Positions 47,452 through 57,965 of a stretch of 64,000 nucleotides of DNA are shown here, one piece after another (positions within the stretch are counted from its first letter, which is position 1; the number at the start of each line of letters is the position of its first letter). This stretch comes from Micromonospora rubida (GTDB taxonomy: Bacteria; Actinomycetota; Actinomycetes; Mycobacteriales; Micromonosporaceae): contig NZ_JAAALO010000003.1 of assembly GCF_009908295.1 (NCBI RefSeq), forward strand, positions 496,001 through 560,000, in the 5' to 3' direction. A model generated the notes under the pieces. The model ran no database searches and had not been told where the DNA came from. It was given only the letters and a program-made list of their open reading frames with translations. The translations under genes were made by a program, and so were the position numbers.

Positions 47452-48198
47452 ATGCGACTGACCGTCCTCGGCTGTGCCGGGAGCTTCCCCGGCCCCGACT
47501 CCCCCTGCTCGGCCTATCTAATCGAGGCCGACGGGTTCCGGCTCCTGATCGACTTTGGTTCTGGCGCGCTGTCCACCCTCCAGCGCTACGCCGGTCTGCA
47601 CGCTCCGGACGCCATCCTCCTCACCCACCTGCACTGCGACCACATGCTCGACGCGGTGGCATACGTGGTGGTGCGCCGGTACGCCCCGGACGGCCCATGC
47701 CCGGCCCTGCCGGTGTACGCCCCCTCCGGCGCGCCGGACCGGCTGGCGTTGGCCTACGGGCAGGAGGACAGCACCGTCGAGGACGTCTACCAGTTCTACG
47801 GCCTCGAACCGGGCACGTTCCCGATCGGCCCGTTCACCGTCACCGTCGACCGGATGAACCACCCCGTCGAGACGTACGGGGTGCGGCTGGAGCACGACGG
47901 CCGGGTGCTCTGCTACTCGTCCGACACCGCGCCGTGCGAGGCGCTGCTGCGGCTGGCCCAGGACGCCGACGTCTTCCTCTGCGAGGCCAGCTACCTCGAC
48001 GGGGTGGACAACCCACCGGACCTGCACCTGACCGGCCGGGAGGCCGGCGAGGCGGCCACCAAGGCGGGGGTGGGCCGGCTGCTGCTGACCCACCTGGTCG
48101 CCGCGTGGGGCAGCGAGGCGCTCACCGTCGAGGAGGCCGGCGCCGCGTACGACGGGCCGCTGGAAGTGGTCCGCTCGGGCGGCTGCTACGACGTCTGA
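47452..48198 (+). CDS. Rv1339-like metallo-beta-lactamase-fold protein (probable cyclic-nucleotide phosphodiesterase)
   Basis: 248 residues. HLHCDHMLDA metal motif (with Cys in place of the usual Ala/Gly), SSDTAPCEAL, HLVAAWG. The RNase Z-like group; the mycobacterial homologue Rv1339, which also lies upstream of rph, has been reported as an atypical class II cAMP phosphodiesterase. The same activity is inferred here from position and fold. ATG 47452. Confidence 0.85.
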   Translation: MRLTVLGCAGSFPGPDSPCSAYLIEADGFRLLIDFGSGALSTLQRYAGLHAPDAILLTHLHCDHMLDAVAYVVVRRYAPDGPCPALPVYAPSGAPDRLALAYGQEDSTVEDVYQFYGLEPGTFPIGPFTVTVDRMNHPVETYGVRLEHDGRVLCYSSDTAPCEALLRLAQDADVFLCEASYLDGVDNPPDLHLTGREAGEAATKAGVGRLLLTHLVAAWGSEALTVEEAGAAYDGPLEVVRSGGCYDV

Positions 48199-48264
48199 CC
48201 GGTTTCGGCAGGCGGCTGGCTCGGGCAGCGGGACACCCCGGGGCCGTGCGATCACCGCACCACA

Positions 48265-48270
48265 TAGGGT
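48265..48270 (+). promoter_or_regulatory. Candidate -10 hexamer for rph
   Basis: TAGGGT, six bases before the ATG at 48277; leaderless arrangement. Confidence 0.45.
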
Positions 48271-48276
48271 GCAGGC

Positions 48277-49002
48277 ATGGCGCGACCTGACGGGCGGCGG
48301 CCCGACCAACTCCGACCGGTGACCTTGACTCGGGGCTGGAGCACCCACCCGGAGGGCTCCGTGCTCGTCGAGTTCGGCGAAACCCGGGTGCTCTGCACGG
48401 CCAGCGTCACCGAGGGGGTGCCCCGCTGGCGCAAGGGCTCCGGGCTCGGTTGGGTGACCGCCGAGTACGCGATGCTGCCCCGGGCCACGAACACCCGCTC
48501 GGACCGGGAGAGCGTCAAGGGCCGGGTGGGCGGGCGGACCCACGAGATCTCCCGGCTGATCGGCCGCAGCCTGCGGGCCGGCATCGACCTCAAGGCGCTC
48601 GGCGAGAACTCGGTCGTGCTGGACTGCGATGTCCTCCAGGCCGACGGCGGCACCCGCACCGCGGCGATCACCGGCGCGTACGTGGCGCTGCACGACGCGG
48701 TGAGCTGGCTGGCCGACCGCAAGTCGCTGGCCGGGAAGCCGGAGAAGGTGATGCACCGCTCCGTCGCCGCGGTGAGCGTCGGCGTGATCGCGGGCGAGGC
48801 CCGGCTGGACCTCTGCTACGAAGAGGACGTGGCGGCCGAGGTCGACATGAACGTGGTCTGCACCGGCACCGGCGAGTTCGTCGAGGTGCAGGGGACGGGG
48901 GAGTCCGGGGTCTTCGCCCGCGACCAGCTCGATGCCCTGCTCGACCTGGCCGTCGCCGGCTGCGCGGAACTGGCCGAGGCCCAGCGGAAGGCTCTCTCAT
49001 GA
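48277..49002 (+). CDS. rph: Ribonuclease PH
   Basis: 241 residues. Phosphorolytic 3'-5' exoribonuclease that trims tRNA 3' ends. Conserved [45 protein letters not shown], and [16 protein letters not shown] with the catalytic Asp residues. Forms a hexamer. Coupled to rdgB through an ATGA overlap at 48999, the order found in most actinobacteria. Confidence 0.97.
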   Translation: MARPDGRRPDQLRPVTLTRGWSTHPEGSVLVEFGETRVLCTASVTEGVPRWRKGSGLGWVTAEYAMLPRATNTRSDRESVKGRVGGRTHEISRLIGRSLRAGIDLKALGENSVVLDCDVLQADGGTRTAAITGAYVALHDAVSWLADRKSLAGKPEKVMHRSVAAVSVGVIAGEARLDLCYEEDVAAEVDMNVVCTGTGEFVEVQGTGESGVFARDQLDALLDLAVAGCAELAEAQRKALS

Positions 49003-49616
49003 ACAAGGTGCTGCTCGCCACCCGTAACCGGAAGAAGCTGATCGAGCTCCAGCGGATCCTCGACGGCGCGCTCGGCGCGCACCGGGTCGCCCTGCTCGGC
49101 CTCGACGACGTCGAGGAGTACCCGGAGCTGCCGGAGACCGGCCTGACCTTCGGCGAGAACGCGCTGATCAAGGCGCGGGAGGGCTGCCGGCGCACGGGCC
49201 TGCTCACCATCGCCGACGACTCCGGCATCGCCGTCGACGCCCTGAACGGGATGCCGGGGGTGTTCAGCGCCCGCTGGGCCGGCCGGCACGGCGACGACCG
49301 GGCCAACTTCCAGCTCGTGCTGGACCAGATCGCGGACCTGCCCGACGACAACCGGGGCGCGTCGTTCGTCTGCACGGTGGCCCTGGTGCTGCCCGGCGGC
49401 AAGGAGCACCTGGTCGACGGCCGGCAGGCCGGCCGGCTGCTGCGCGCGCCGCGCGGCGAGGGCGGCTTCGGGTACGACCCGATCTTCCTCGGCGACGGCC
49501 AGGACCGCACCAACGCGGAGCTGACCCCGCCGGAGAAGGACGCGATCAGCCACCGGGGCAAGGCGCTGCGCGAGCTGGCCAAGCTGATCGCCAAGGTCAT
49601 CCCGCCGGCGGCCTGA
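48999..49616 (+). CDS. rdgB: Non-canonical purine NTP pyrophosphatase (RdgB/HAM1)
   Basis: 205 residues. Hydrolyses ITP/dITP and XTP to monophosphates and keeps the nucleotide pool clean. Motifs [65 protein letters not shown]. The start overlaps the rph stop. Ends at a bidirectional terminator with hutH. Confidence 0.97.
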   Translation: MNKVLLATRNRKKLIELQRILDGALGAHRVALLGLDDVEEYPELPETGLTFGENALIKAREGCRRTGLLTIADDSGIAVDALNGMPGVFSARWAGRHGDDRANFQLVLDQIADLPDDNRGASFVCTVALVLPGGKEHLVDGRQAGRLLRAPRGEGGFGYDPIFLGDGQDRTNAELTPPEKDAISHRGKALRELAKLIAKVIPPAA

Positions 49617-49636
49617 CGGCGGGCGACGGACCGACC

Positions 49637-49674
49637 GGGGTGGCCCGTGCCGGGTGTCCGGCACGCGCCACCCC
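49637..49674. terminator. Bidirectional terminator between rdgB and hutH
   Basis: 17-base arms with one mismatch and a 4-base loop (GGGGTGGC ... GCCACCCC), placed in the 65-base gap between the convergent stops. Confidence 0.75.
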
Positions 49675-49681
49675 GAAATGG

Positions 49682-51220
49682 TCAGCCGAGCGGGCCGATC
49701 TCCCGCTCGATGGCGGCCCGCAGGTCCGGCCCGGCCAGCACGGCCCGGGCCGCCTCCATCAGCGGGGCGAGGAACACGTCGGGCCCGGGCTCCCCGGCTG
49801 CCTCGCCGAGCGCGGCCAGGGCGGCCCGGCCGGCCGGCGACGGCGTCAGCGGGGCGCGTAGCTGGAGCCCGCGTACGGCGGCCAGCAGCTCCACCGCGAG
49901 CAGGCTGGTCAGGTTGTCCAGCACGGTGAGCAGCTTCTTCGTCGCCGCCCAGCCCATCGAGACATGGTCCTCCTGCATCCCGCTGGTGGGCAGGGAGTCC
50001 ACCGACGCGGGGGCGGCCAGCCGGCGGTTCTCCGCGACGATCCCGGCGGCCGTGTACTGGGCGATCATCAGCCCGGAGTTGACCCCGGCGTCGGGGGAGA
50101 GGAACGCCGGCAGCTCCCGGGACCGGGTCACGTCGAGCAGCCGGTCCACCCGACGCTCGGAGATCGCCCCCACCTCGGCGGCGGCGATGGCCAGGAAATC
50201 GGCGGCGAAGCCGAGCGGGGCGCCGTGGAAGTTTCCGGTGGACTCGACCCGGCCGTCCGGCAGCACCACCGGGTTGTCCACCACGGACACCAGCTCCCGG
50301 TCGGCCACGGTCCGGACGAAGTCCAGGGTGTCCCGGGCCGCCCCGGCGACCTGCGGCGCGCAGCGCATCGAGTACGCGTCCTGCACGGCGTGCGCCAGGT
50401 CGTCGCGGTGCGAGTCCATCACCGCCGACTTCTGGAGCAGCCGGTGGATGTTCGCCGCCGACGCCGACTGGCCGGGGTGCGGGCGGATCGCGTGCAGCTC
50501 CGGCAGGAAGGGCCGCTCCGAGCCGAGCATCGCCTCGATGGCCAGGGCGGCCGTCACGTCGGCCATGGCGAACAGGTGCGCCGCGTCGTTGATGGCCAGC
50601 AGCAGCATGCCGAGCATGCCGTCGGTGCCGTTGATCAGCGCCAGCCCCTCCTTCGCGGCCAGCTTCACCGGGGTCAGCCCGGCCCCGCGCAGCGCGTCGG
50701 CGGCGTCGATCCGCTCGCCGGCCGGGCCGAGCACCCAGCCCTCGCCGAGCAGCACCAGTGCGCAGTGCGCCAGCGGGGCCAGGTCGCCGGACGCGCCGAG
50801 CGAGCCGTGCTCCGGCACCCACGGGGTGACGTCGTGGTTGAGCAGGTCGACCAGGGCCTCGGCGACCAGCGGACGGACCCCGGAGTGGCCCAGCGCCAGC
50901 GAGCGGACCCGCAGCAGCATCATCGCCCGGACCACCTCGCGCGGCATCGGCGCGCCCACCCCGGCGGCGTGCGAGCGGATCAGCGCGTGTTGCAGCTCCG
51001 CGCGCCGCTCCGGCGCGACGAAGGTGTTCGCGAGGGCCCCGAATCCGGTGGAGACGCCGTACACGGGCCGGCCAGCGGCCTCGATACGGTCCACGATGGA
51101 CCGACTGGCCGCCATCGCGTCCACGGTGGACGGGGCGAGGGCGACCCGGGCGCTGCCTCGGGCCACGGCGAGCACGTCGGCGGGGCGGATCCCGGTGGGC
51201 TGGACGGTCACGATCGACAT
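49682..51220 (-). CDS. hutH: Histidine ammonia-lyase
   Basis: 512 residues. Deaminates histidine to urocanate. The electrophilic MIO group forms from A143-S144-G145 ([12 protein letters not shown]). Last gene of the hut operon; its ATG at 51220 lies 13 bases inside the hutI end. Typical length for the family. Confidence 0.97.
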   Translation of the reverse strand: MSIVTVQPTGIRPADVLAVARGSARVALAPSTVDAMAASRSIVDRIEAAGRPVYGVSTGFGALANTFVAPERRAELQHALIRSHAAGVGAPMPREVVRAMMLLRVRSLALGHSGVRPLVAEALVDLLNHDVTPWVPEHGSLGASGDLAPLAHCALVLLGEGWVLGPAGERIDAADALRGAGLTPVKLAAKEGLALINGTDGMLGMLLLAINDAAHLFAMADVTAALAIEAMLGSERPFLPELHAIRPHPGQSASAANIHRLLQKSAVMDSHRDDLAHAVQDAYSMRCAPQVAGAARDTLDFVRTVADRELVSVVDNPVVLPDGRVESTGNFHGAPLGFAADFLAIAAAEVGAISERRVDRLLDVTRSRELPAFLSPDAGVNSGLMIAQYTAAGIVAENRRLAAPASVDSLPTSGMQEDHVSMGWAATKKLLTVLDNLTSLLAVELLAAVRGLQLRAPLTPSPAGRAALAALGEAAGEPGPDVFLAPLMEAARAVLAGPDLRAAIEREIGPLG

Positions 51221-52488
51221 TGCGGCACTCCGTTGTGCAGAACCTGGCGGATCAGGGGGACACCGGGCCGGTAGGCCAGGTGCAGGTACGACGGGGCGTC
51301 GAGGATCATCAGGTCGGCGCGCGCGCCCCGCGCGATCCGCCCCACGTCGCTGCGGCGCAGGGCCGCCGCCCCACCTGCCGTCGCGGCCCAGACCGCCTCC
51401 GCCGGGGTCATCCGCATCTCGCGTACGGCGAGTGCGATGCAGAACGGCATCGACGAGGTGTACGACGAGCCGGGGTTGCAGTCTGTCGCCAGGGCCACGG
51501 TGACGCCGGCGTCGAGCAGCCGGCGCGCGTCCGGGTACGGCGAACGGGTGGAGAACTCCGCCCCGGGCAGCAGCGTGGCGACGGTGGTGGTGTGCGGGCC
51601 GTCCGGGCACATGCAGCCGACCCGGCGCGACGCGAGCGCGTCTATGTCGGCGTCGGACAGGTGGGTGCAGTGGTCCACGCTGGCCGCGCCCAGCTCCACG
51701 CCGAGCTGCACGCCCGGCCCGGGGCCGAGCTGGTTGGCGTGGACCCGCACGCCGAGCCCGACGGCCTGCCCGCAGGCGAGGATCGCCCGAGCGTGGTCCA
51801 CGTCGAAGGCTCCCCGCTCGCAGAACACGTCGATCCAGCGGGCGTACGGGGCGGCGGCGGCCAGCATCGGCCCGCACACCATGCCCACGTAGTCGTCGGG
51901 ACGGTGGGAGTACTCGGCGGGAACCACGTGCGCGCCGAGGAAGGTGGTGTCCTCGGTGAACTCGGCGGCGATCCGCAGCGAACGGGCCTCGTCGGCGACG
52001 GTCAGCCCGTACCCGCTCTTGACCTCGATGGTGGTGGTGCCCTGCCGCATCGCCTCGCCGACCAGCCGGCGCACGGTGGCCCGCAGCGTGTCGTCGGAGG
52101 CCGCCCGGGTCGCGCCGACCGTGGTCCGGATGCCGCCGCCGGTGTACGGCTGGCCGGCCATCCGGGCGGCGAACTCGGCGGCCCGGTCCCCGGCGAACAC
52201 CAGGTGGGCGTGGCTGTCCACGAACCCGGGCAGCACGGCCGCCCCCTCGGCGTCGATCCGCCGGTCGGCGGCCGGGGCGTCCCGGGCCGGCCCGACCCAG
52301 ACCACCTGCCCGTCCTCGACCAGCACGGCGGCGTCCCGGCGGATACCCAGCGGCCCGCCCTCGCCGCTGATGTCGTTGGTGACCAGCTCCCCGATCTTGT
52401 CGATGAGCAGGCTGCCGGTGTTCCGCGGCGCCGGCCGGACCCGATCGCCCGGCCCGGCCGGCCGGTGCTGCCAGTTGCCCGGGCTCAC
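51208..52488 (-). CDS. hutI: Imidazolonepropionase
   Basis: 426 residues, amidohydrolase superfamily. Opens the imidazolone ring to formiminoglutamate. Metal ligands in [12 protein letters not shown], then HVHANQL-type strand (VRVHANQLG), HCTHL and ATDCNPG. GTG start overlapping the hutF stop (GTGA). The N-terminal 25 residues are a variable extension. Confidence 0.95.
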   Translation of the reverse strand: MSPGNWQHRPAGPGDRVRPAPRNTGSLLIDKIGELVTNDISGEGGPLGIRRDAAVLVEDGQVVWVGPARDAPAADRRIDAEGAAVLPGFVDSHAHLVFAGDRAAEFAARMAGQPYTGGGIRTTVGATRAASDDTLRATVRRLVGEAMRQGTTTIEVKSGYGLTVADEARSLRIAAEFTEDTTFLGAHVVPAEYSHRPDDYVGMVCGPMLAAAAPYARWIDVFCERGAFDVDHARAILACGQAVGLGVRVHANQLGPGPGVQLGVELGAASVDHCTHLSDADIDALASRRVGCMCPDGPHTTTVATLLPGAEFSTRSPYPDARRLLDAGVTVALATDCNPGSSYTSSMPFCIALAVREMRMTPAEAVWAATAGGAAALRRSDVGRIARGARADLMILDAPSYLHLAYRPGVPLIRQVLHNGVPQCRS

Positions 52489-53897
52489 GAGGTCACCGCC
52501 TGGATGGCATGCCGCAGCTCCGCCGGCACGTCCACGGTCAGGTGCCGGCCGTCGGCCACGACCGTCCGCCCGTCGACCACCACGTGCGTCACGTCGGCGG
52601 CGGTGGCCGCGAAGAACGCGCCGACCGGCGGCACCCCGGCGGTCCGGGCGCTGTCCAGCCGTACCGTCACCAGATCGGCCCGGTCGCCGACCGACAGCCG
52701 GCCGGCGTCGCCCCAGCCGAGCGCGGCGTGCCCGGCGACGGTGGCCGCGCCGACCAGCTCGGCACCGCTGAAGTGCCCCCGGCGTCGGGTGCGCAACCGC
52801 TCGTCCAGCTCCACCGCGCGGGCCTCCTCGAACAGGTCGATCACGGCGTGGCTGTCGCTGCCCAGGCTCAGCGCGACGCCCGCCTCGGCCAGCCGGCGGG
52901 CCGGCCCGATCCCGTCGGCGAGGTCCCGCTCGGTGGTGGGGCAGAGGCAGACCCCCGTGCCCGTGTCGCCGAGCAGCGTCACGTCGGCGCTGGTGGGGTG
53001 CGTGGCGTGTACGGCGACGGTGCCCGGGCCGAGCACCCCGTGGTCGGCCAGCAGCCGGGCCGGCGTGCGGCCGTGCGCGGCCCGGCAGGCGTCGTTCTCG
53101 GCGGGCTGCTCGGACAGGTGCAGGTGCAGCGGCGCCCCGCGCCGGTCGGCCCAGCCGGCCACGGTGGCGAGCTGCTCCGCCGGCACCGCACGGACCGAGT
53201 GCACCGCCGCCCCGACCAGCACGCGCCCGGTGCCGCCGGTCCGTTCGGTGCTGCCGGTCCGCCCGGTGCCGTCGGTCCGTTCGACGGTGTCGGCGAGGGC
53301 CGAGGCCCGGTCGGCCCAGCGCAGCGCGTCGCCGTCGCCGAACCGCCGCTGCGGCCCGGTCAGCGGCTCGCCGTCCACGGTGGCGGTCAGGTAGCAGGTG
53401 TCCAGCAGGGTGAGCCGGATCCCGGCCTGCGTGGCGGCCTCGACCAGGGCCGCGCCCATCGCGTTCGGGTCGGCGTACGGTGTGCCGTCGGGGCCGTGGT
53501 GCAGGTAGTGGAACTCGCCGACGCAGGTGATCCCGGCCAGCGCCATCTCGGCGTACGCGGCCCGGGCCAGGGCCAGGTAGCTGTCCGGGTCGAGCCGGGC
53601 CGCCACGTCGTACATGACGTCCCGCCAGGTCCAGAAGTCGCCCCGGCCGCCGTGGGTGCGCCCGCGCAGCGCCCGGTGGAACGCGTGCGAGTGGGCGTTG
53701 GCCAGCCCGGGCAGGGTCAGCCCGGGCAGCCGCGTGGCGTCGCCGAGCACCTCCACCCCGGCTGTGGGCGTGCCCGTTCCGCCGAGCGGGGTGACGGCGG
53801 TGATCCGGCCGTCCTCGGCCTCGATCAGCACGTCGGCGGTCGGCTCGGCCCGGTCGGGCAGCCAGGCGTACTCGGCCAGCCAGCGGATCGGGGTCAC
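52485..53897 (-). CDS. hutF: Formimidoylglutamate deiminase
   Basis: 470 residues, amidohydrolase. Converts N-formiminoglutamate to N-formylglutamate and ammonia, the first step of the five-step hut route. Metal site [22 protein letters not shown] and SLGSDSH. Contains a Thr/Gly/Arg-rich insertion near residues 225-245 of repetitive sequence. Because it makes formylglutamate, a deformylase is required downstream. Confidence 0.93.
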   Translation of the reverse strand: MTPIRWLAEYAWLPDRAEPTADVLIEAEDGRITAVTPLGGTGTPTAGVEVLGDATRLPGLTLPGLANAHSHAFHRALRGRTHGGRGDFWTWRDVMYDVAARLDPDSYLALARAAYAEMALAGITCVGEFHYLHHGPDGTPYADPNAMGAALVEAATQAGIRLTLLDTCYLTATVDGEPLTGPQRRFGDGDALRWADRASALADTVERTDGTGRTGSTERTGGTGRVLVGAAVHSVRAVPAEQLATVAGWADRRGAPLHLHLSEQPAENDACRAAHGRTPARLLADHGVLGPGTVAVHATHPTSADVTLLGDTGTGVCLCPTTERDLADGIGPARRLAEAGVALSLGSDSHAVIDLFEEARAVELDERLRTRRRGHFSGAELVGAATVAGHAALGWGDAGRLSVGDRADLVTVRLDSARTAGVPPVGAFFAATAADVTHVVVDGRTVVADGRHLTVDVPAELRHAIQAVTS

Positions 53898-53910
53898 CTC
53901 TTCCGCCCCA

Positions 53911-53951
53911 TGTGGAGCTGCCCCGTCTGTGCGGGCAGCTCCATAGGGCCC
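53911..53951. repeat. Hairpin related to the 15863 repeat
   Basis: 11-bp arms TGGAGCTGCCC (53913-53923) and its complement (53933-53943) with a 9-base loop. One side continues as CATAGGGCCC, matching the 15863 element in 17 of 19 bases. It sits between hutF and the M20 gene in an otherwise compact operon. Confidence 0.7.
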
Positions 53952-54075
53952 AGGGTGGGCGGGCGGGCCGGCGTGCGCGGGCCGCCTCGGGTGGGGTTCG
54001 CGCCGGCCGGGGTGTGCGGCTGAGCCACGCCGTCCCCGCCGGCCGGCGTGCGTCGGCCCGGCCCTGGGTTCGTAG

Positions 54076-54118
54076 CCGGCCCGGCCGTCGGAAGCCCCGG
54101 CCCGGCCGTCGGAAGCTG
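54076..54118. repeat. Short tandem repeat, two 21-bp copies
   Basis: Two adjacent copies of a unit containing CGGCCCGGCCGTCGGAAGC just after the stop of the M20 gene (stop 54121). Non-coding. Confidence 0.55.
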
Positions 54119-54120
54119 GA

Positions 54121-55341
54121 TCAGACGCATGTCAGCTCCTTCAAGGCCCGGGCCAGGGCGGTGACCCCGGCGGCGCAGTCGGCGTCGGTGGCCGCCTCGG
54201 CGGGGGAGTGCGACACCCCGGTCGGGTTGCGCACGAACAGCATTGCGGTGGGCAGGTGCCCGGCCAGCACCCCGGCGTCGTGACCCGCCCCGGTGGGCAG
54301 CACCGGCGCACCCAACAGCGCCGCCAACCGTCCGCCGAGGCCGCCGTCGAAGGCGACCAGCGGGGTCGCCGACTCCTCGGTGAGGGTGACCTCCGTGCCG
54401 TCCCGGCCGGCCCGCTCGGTGGCCTTGGCGCGCACCGCGTCGACCAGGCCGGTCAGCGTGTCCGGCTCGGCCGCGCGGGCGTCCAGCCAGCCGGTCACCT
54501 TCGACGGGATCGCGTTGGTGGCGTTCGGCTCGACCCGGACCCGACCGACCGTGGCGTGCGCGCCCCGCAGCCGGGCCTCCTTGTTCGCCGCGAGCACCGT
54601 GAACGCGTACGTGAGCATGGGGTCGCGGCGGTCGGCCATCAGGGTCGTACCGGCGTGGTTGCCCTCGCCGTGGAAGTCGAAGCGCCAGCGGCCGTGCGGC
54701 CAGATGGCGCTGGCGACCGCGACCGGCGCGTCGCGCTCGACCAGCGCGCGGCCCTGCTCGACGTGCAGCTCCACGAAGCACGAGAACCCGCCCAGCAGGT
54801 CGGGCCGGGCACCCGCGGGCCGGTCGCCCAGCGCCTCGGCCAGGCTCACCCCGTCGGCGTCGCGCAGTCCGGCCGCGCGGCCCGGGTCGAGCGCGCCGGT
54901 GAGCAGCCGCGACCCCAGGCACGGTACGCCGAACCGGGCGCCCTCCTCCTCGGCGAACGCGGCCACGACGAGGGGACGGACCGGGGTGGCCCCGGCGGCG
55001 CGCAGCTCGTCCACGGCGAGGAACGCGCTGACGATGCCGAGCGGCCCGTCGTACGCGCCGCCGTGCGGCACCGAGTCGAAGTGGCTGCCGGTCAGCACCG
55101 CGTCCCCGGCGGCCGGGTCGCCCCAGCGGGCGAAGAGGTTTCCGTTGCCGTCGGCGGTGACCGGCATGCCCCGGCTGGCGGCCTGCGCCCGGAACCAGTC
55201 GCGCAGCGCCAGCTCCGGCTCCGTGAACGCGTACCGGAGGTAGCCGCCGCTGCCCGGGTCCCGGCCGACCGGGGCGATGGAGTCCCAGAGCGCCCGGAAC
55301 CGGCCGGCCAGGTCCGCGTGGTCCGCGTGGTCCGCCGTCAT
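54121..55341 (-). CDS. M20 family amidohydrolase (allantoate amidohydrolase-like), probable step of histidine use
   Basis: 406 residues. Dinuclear zinc hydrolase: [33 protein letters not shown] and the closing TGAGHDAG / HSPAE motifs are those of allantoate amidohydrolase and N-carbamoyl amino acid hydrolase. The gene is coupled to hutU (ATGA) and lies inside the hut operon, as in Streptomyces. No hutG is present in the window, so hydrolysis of N-formylglutamate to glutamate and formate is the inferred job. Confidence 0.9.
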   Translation of the reverse strand: MTADHADHADLAGRFRALWDSIAPVGRDPGSGGYLRYAFTEPELALRDWFRAQAASRGMPVTADGNGNLFARWGDPAAGDAVLTGSHFDSVPHGGAYDGPLGIVSAFLAVDELRAAGATPVRPLVVAAFAEEEGARFGVPCLGSRLLTGALDPGRAAGLRDADGVSLAEALGDRPAGARPDLLGGFSCFVELHVEQGRALVERDAPVAVASAIWPHGRWRFDFHGEGNHAGTTLMADRRDPMLTYAFTVLAANKEARLRGAHATVGRVRVEPNATNAIPSKVTGWLDARAAEPDTLTGLVDAVRAKATERAGRDGTEVTLTEESATPLVAFDGGLGGRLAALLGAPVLPTGAGHDAGVLAGHLPTAMLFVRNPTGVSHSPAEAATDADCAAGVTALARALKELTCV

Positions 55342-56993
55342 GCCCGGCCCTCGGCCATCGGCACCCGTACGCCGGTGTGGTCGGCGACCTCGCGGGCGGC
55401 GTCGTAGCCGGCGTCGACGTGCCGGATGACGCCCATCGCCGGGTCGTTGGTCAGCACCCGCTCGATCTTCTGCCCGGCCAGCGCGGTGCCGTCGGCGACG
55501 CAGACCTGGCCGGCGTGGATGGACCGGCCGATGCCGACCCCGCCGCCGTGGTGGATGGACACCCAGGACGCCCCGCTGGCGGTGTTGACCAGCGCGTTGA
55601 GCAGCGGCCAGTCGGCGATCGCGTCGGAGCCGTCGGCCATCGCCTCGGTCTCCCGGTACGGGCTGGCCACGCTGCCGCAGTCCAGGTGGTCCCGGCCGAT
55701 GACGACCGGCGCGCTCAGCTCACCGGAGGCGACCATCTCGTTGAACCGCACCCCCGCCTTGTCGCGCTCGCCGTAGCCGAGCCAGCAGATCCGGGCCGGC
55801 AGGCCCTGGAAGGCGACCCGCTCACCGGCCAGCCGCATCCACCGGGCCAGGGACTCGTTCTCCGGGAACAGGTCCAGGATCGCCCGGTCGGTGGCGGCGA
55901 TGTCGGCCGGGTCGCCGGAGAGCGCCGCCCACCGGAACGGGCCCTTGCCCTCGCAGAACAGCGGCCGGATGTACGCCGGCACGAAACCGGGGAAGTCGAA
56001 GGCCCGCTCGTACCCGCCGAGGCGCGCCTCGCCCCGGATCGAGTTGCCGTAGTCGAAGACCTCGGCCCCCGCGTCGAGGAAGCCGACCATCGCCTCGACG
56101 TGCCGGGCCATCGACGCCCGGGCCCGGTCGGTGAACTCGGCCGGCTTCGCCTTCGCGTAGTCCCCGGCGTCGGCGGGCTCAATGCCCTCCGGCAGGTACG
56201 ACAGCGGGTCGTGCGCGCTGGTCTGGTCGGTGACGATGTCGATCTCCACGCCCCGGCGCAGCAGCTCGGGGAAGACGGTGGCGGCGTTGCCCACCACGCC
56301 GACGCTGAGCGCCCGGCGGTCCCGCTTCGCGGCGAGCACCCGCCCCACCGCGTCGTCCAGGGAGTCGGCGACCTCGTCGAGGTAGCGGTCGTGGACCCGG
56401 CGGTCCAACCGGGTGCGGTCCACGTCGACGATGAGGCACGCGCCGCCGTTCATGGTGACCGCGAGGGGCTGGGCCCCGCCCATCCCGCCGCACCCGGCGG
56501 TCAGCGTCAGCGTCCCGGCCAGCGTCCCGGCGAATCGTTTCGCGGCGACGGCGGCGAACGTCTCGTACGTGCCCTGGAGGATGCCCTGGGTGCCGATGTA
56601 GATCCACGACCCGGCGGTCATCTGTCCGTACATGGTCAGGCCGAGCTGCTCCAGGCGGCGGAACTCCGGCCAGGTGGCCCAGTCGCCGACCAGGTTGGAG
56701 TTGGCCAGCAGCACCCGGGGCGCCCACTCGTGGGTGCGCAGCACCCCGACCGGTCGGCCGGACTGCACCAGCATCGTCTCGTCCTCGCGCAGGTCGGTGA
56801 GCGTGCGCACCAGCGCGTGGTACGACGGCCAGTCCCGCGCGGCCTTCCCGGTGCCGCCGTAGACGACGAGGTCGTCGGGGCGCTCGGCCACCTCCGGGTC
56901 GAGATTGTTCATCAGCATCCGCAGGGCGGCCTCCTGCGGCCACCCCCGGGCGGTCAGCGCGGTGCCGCGGGCGGCGCGGACGGGCTGGGGCAT
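55338..56993 (-). CDS. hutU: Urocanate hydratase
   Basis: 551 residues. Adds water to urocanate using a tightly bound NAD. NAD-binding [10 protein letters not shown], and the catalytic-region segment [15 protein letters not shown] with its Cys. ATG 56993 with AGGAG in front (GAGAGGAGAACCGAG). First structural gene of the hut operon, 14 bases after the regulator stop. Confidence 0.97.
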   Translation of the reverse strand: MPQPVRAARGTALTARGWPQEAALRMLMNNLDPEVAERPDDLVVYGGTGKAARDWPSYHALVRTLTDLREDETMLVQSGRPVGVLRTHEWAPRVLLANSNLVGDWATWPEFRRLEQLGLTMYGQMTAGSWIYIGTQGILQGTYETFAAVAAKRFAGTLAGTLTLTAGCGGMGGAQPLAVTMNGGACLIVDVDRTRLDRRVHDRYLDEVADSLDDAVGRVLAAKRDRRALSVGVVGNAATVFPELLRRGVEIDIVTDQTSAHDPLSYLPEGIEPADAGDYAKAKPAEFTDRARASMARHVEAMVGFLDAGAEVFDYGNSIRGEARLGGYERAFDFPGFVPAYIRPLFCEGKGPFRWAALSGDPADIAATDRAILDLFPENESLARWMRLAGERVAFQGLPARICWLGYGERDKAGVRFNEMVASGELSAPVVIGRDHLDCGSVASPYRETEAMADGSDAIADWPLLNALVNTASGASWVSIHHGGGVGIGRSIHAGQVCVADGTALAGQKIERVLTNDPAMGVIRHVDAGYDAAREVADHTGVRVPMAEGRA

Positions 56994-57006
56994 CTCGGTT
57001 CTCCTC

Positions 57007-57861
57007 TCAGCCGAGGAACAACTGGCGGCGGGCGGCGGAGGACTCGAACGCCTCCAGCCGGCGCTGGGTCTCGGCGGGCGCGGCGTCGCAGATGGCCTGG
57101 AGGACCACCATCGCCAGGGTCATCGGGGCGGTGTGCAGGTCGAACACGAGATCGGTGCCGACGGCGGCGGGGAGCACCACCTCGGCGTGTTCGGTGGCCG
57201 GGCTGACCGGTGAGTCCGTGATGGCCACCACGGTCAGCCCGGCGGCCCGCGCCTCACGCAGCGCGTCCAGGGTCTCCCGGGGGTAGCGGGGCAGCACGAA
57301 CGCCAGCAGGGCGGTCGCCCCGGCTGCGGCCGCCTGCTCAAGGCGATCGGTGAGCAGGCTGCCGCCGTCGTCGAGCACCCGCACGTCCGGGTGCACCTTG
57401 GCGGCGAAGTACGCGAAGTAGGCGGCCAGCGGCGCGGCGGCCCGCAGCCCGAGCACCGGCAGGGGGCGGCTCGCGGCGAGCAGCTCGCCCGTCTCGGCGA
57501 TCCGGCCCCGGTCGGCGAGCTGTCCGGCCAGCCGCTCCAGGTTGCCCAGCTCGGCCCGGACGGCGCGTTGCAGCTCGTTGCCGCCGCCGGAGGGCCCGCC
57601 GGTGGCGGCGCCGGTCAGCTCGCGCAGCCGGCGGCGCAGCGCCGGGTAGCCGTCGTGGCCGAGTGCCACGGCGAACCGGGTCACCGACGGCTGGCTGACC
57701 CCGGCCAGCTCGGCCACCTCGGCGGCGGAGAGGTACGCCGCCGTGGCGGCGTGCTGCACCAGGCTGTGCGCGATCCGGCGCTGGGTCGGGGTGAGCCGGA
57801 CGCCCCGGAACAGGTCGACCACCCGGTCGGTGGGCGCCCCGACGGTGCGTCCGTCATTCAT
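57007..57861 (-). CDS. RpiR-family transcriptional regulator of the hut operon
   Basis: 284 residues. N-terminal RpiR-type helix-turn-helix ([36 protein letters not shown]) and a C-terminal SIS sugar-isomerase-like ligand domain (about 120-265). First gene of the operon, so it likely controls hut transcription autogenously. Which hut intermediate or sugar phosphate binds is unknown. Probable leaderless start: TAGAGT six bases before the ATG. Confidence 0.92.
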   Translation of the reverse strand: MNDGRTVGAPTDRVVDLFRGVRLTPTQRRIAHSLVQHAATAAYLSAAEVAELAGVSQPSVTRFAVALGHDGYPALRRRLRELTGAATGGPSGGGNELQRAVRAELGNLERLAGQLADRGRIAETGELLAASRPLPVLGLRAAAPLAAYFAYFAAKVHPDVRVLDDGGSLLTDRLEQAAAAGATALLAFVLPRYPRETLDALREARAAGLTVVAITDSPVSPATEHAEVVLPAAVGTDLVFDLHTAPMTLAMVVLQAICDAAPAETQRRLEAFESSAARRQLFLG

Positions 57862-57867
57862 TCGTCG

Positions 57868-57896
57868 ACTCTATGCATCAAAACTTTCAGAGGCAA
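57868..57896 (-). promoter_or_regulatory. Promoter of the hut operon
   Basis: Minus-strand TTGCCT (57896-57891), 17-bp spacer, TAGAGT (57873-57868), then six bases to the ATG at 57861. The spacer is AT-rich (TGCATCAAAACTTTCAG on the plus strand) and may carry the operator. Confidence 0.6.
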
Positions 57897-57965
57897 CCCG
57901 TGAGCACCGCCGTTGTCGCGCCGTCTCTGTACTATCCGCACGGCGGGTGAGCAGAGGAGTGGGGC

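Noticed and set aside
54061..54120. Terminator at the end of the M20 gene
   Set aside because: Only direct repeats are present here; no stable inverted repeat beyond chance in such GC-rich DNA.
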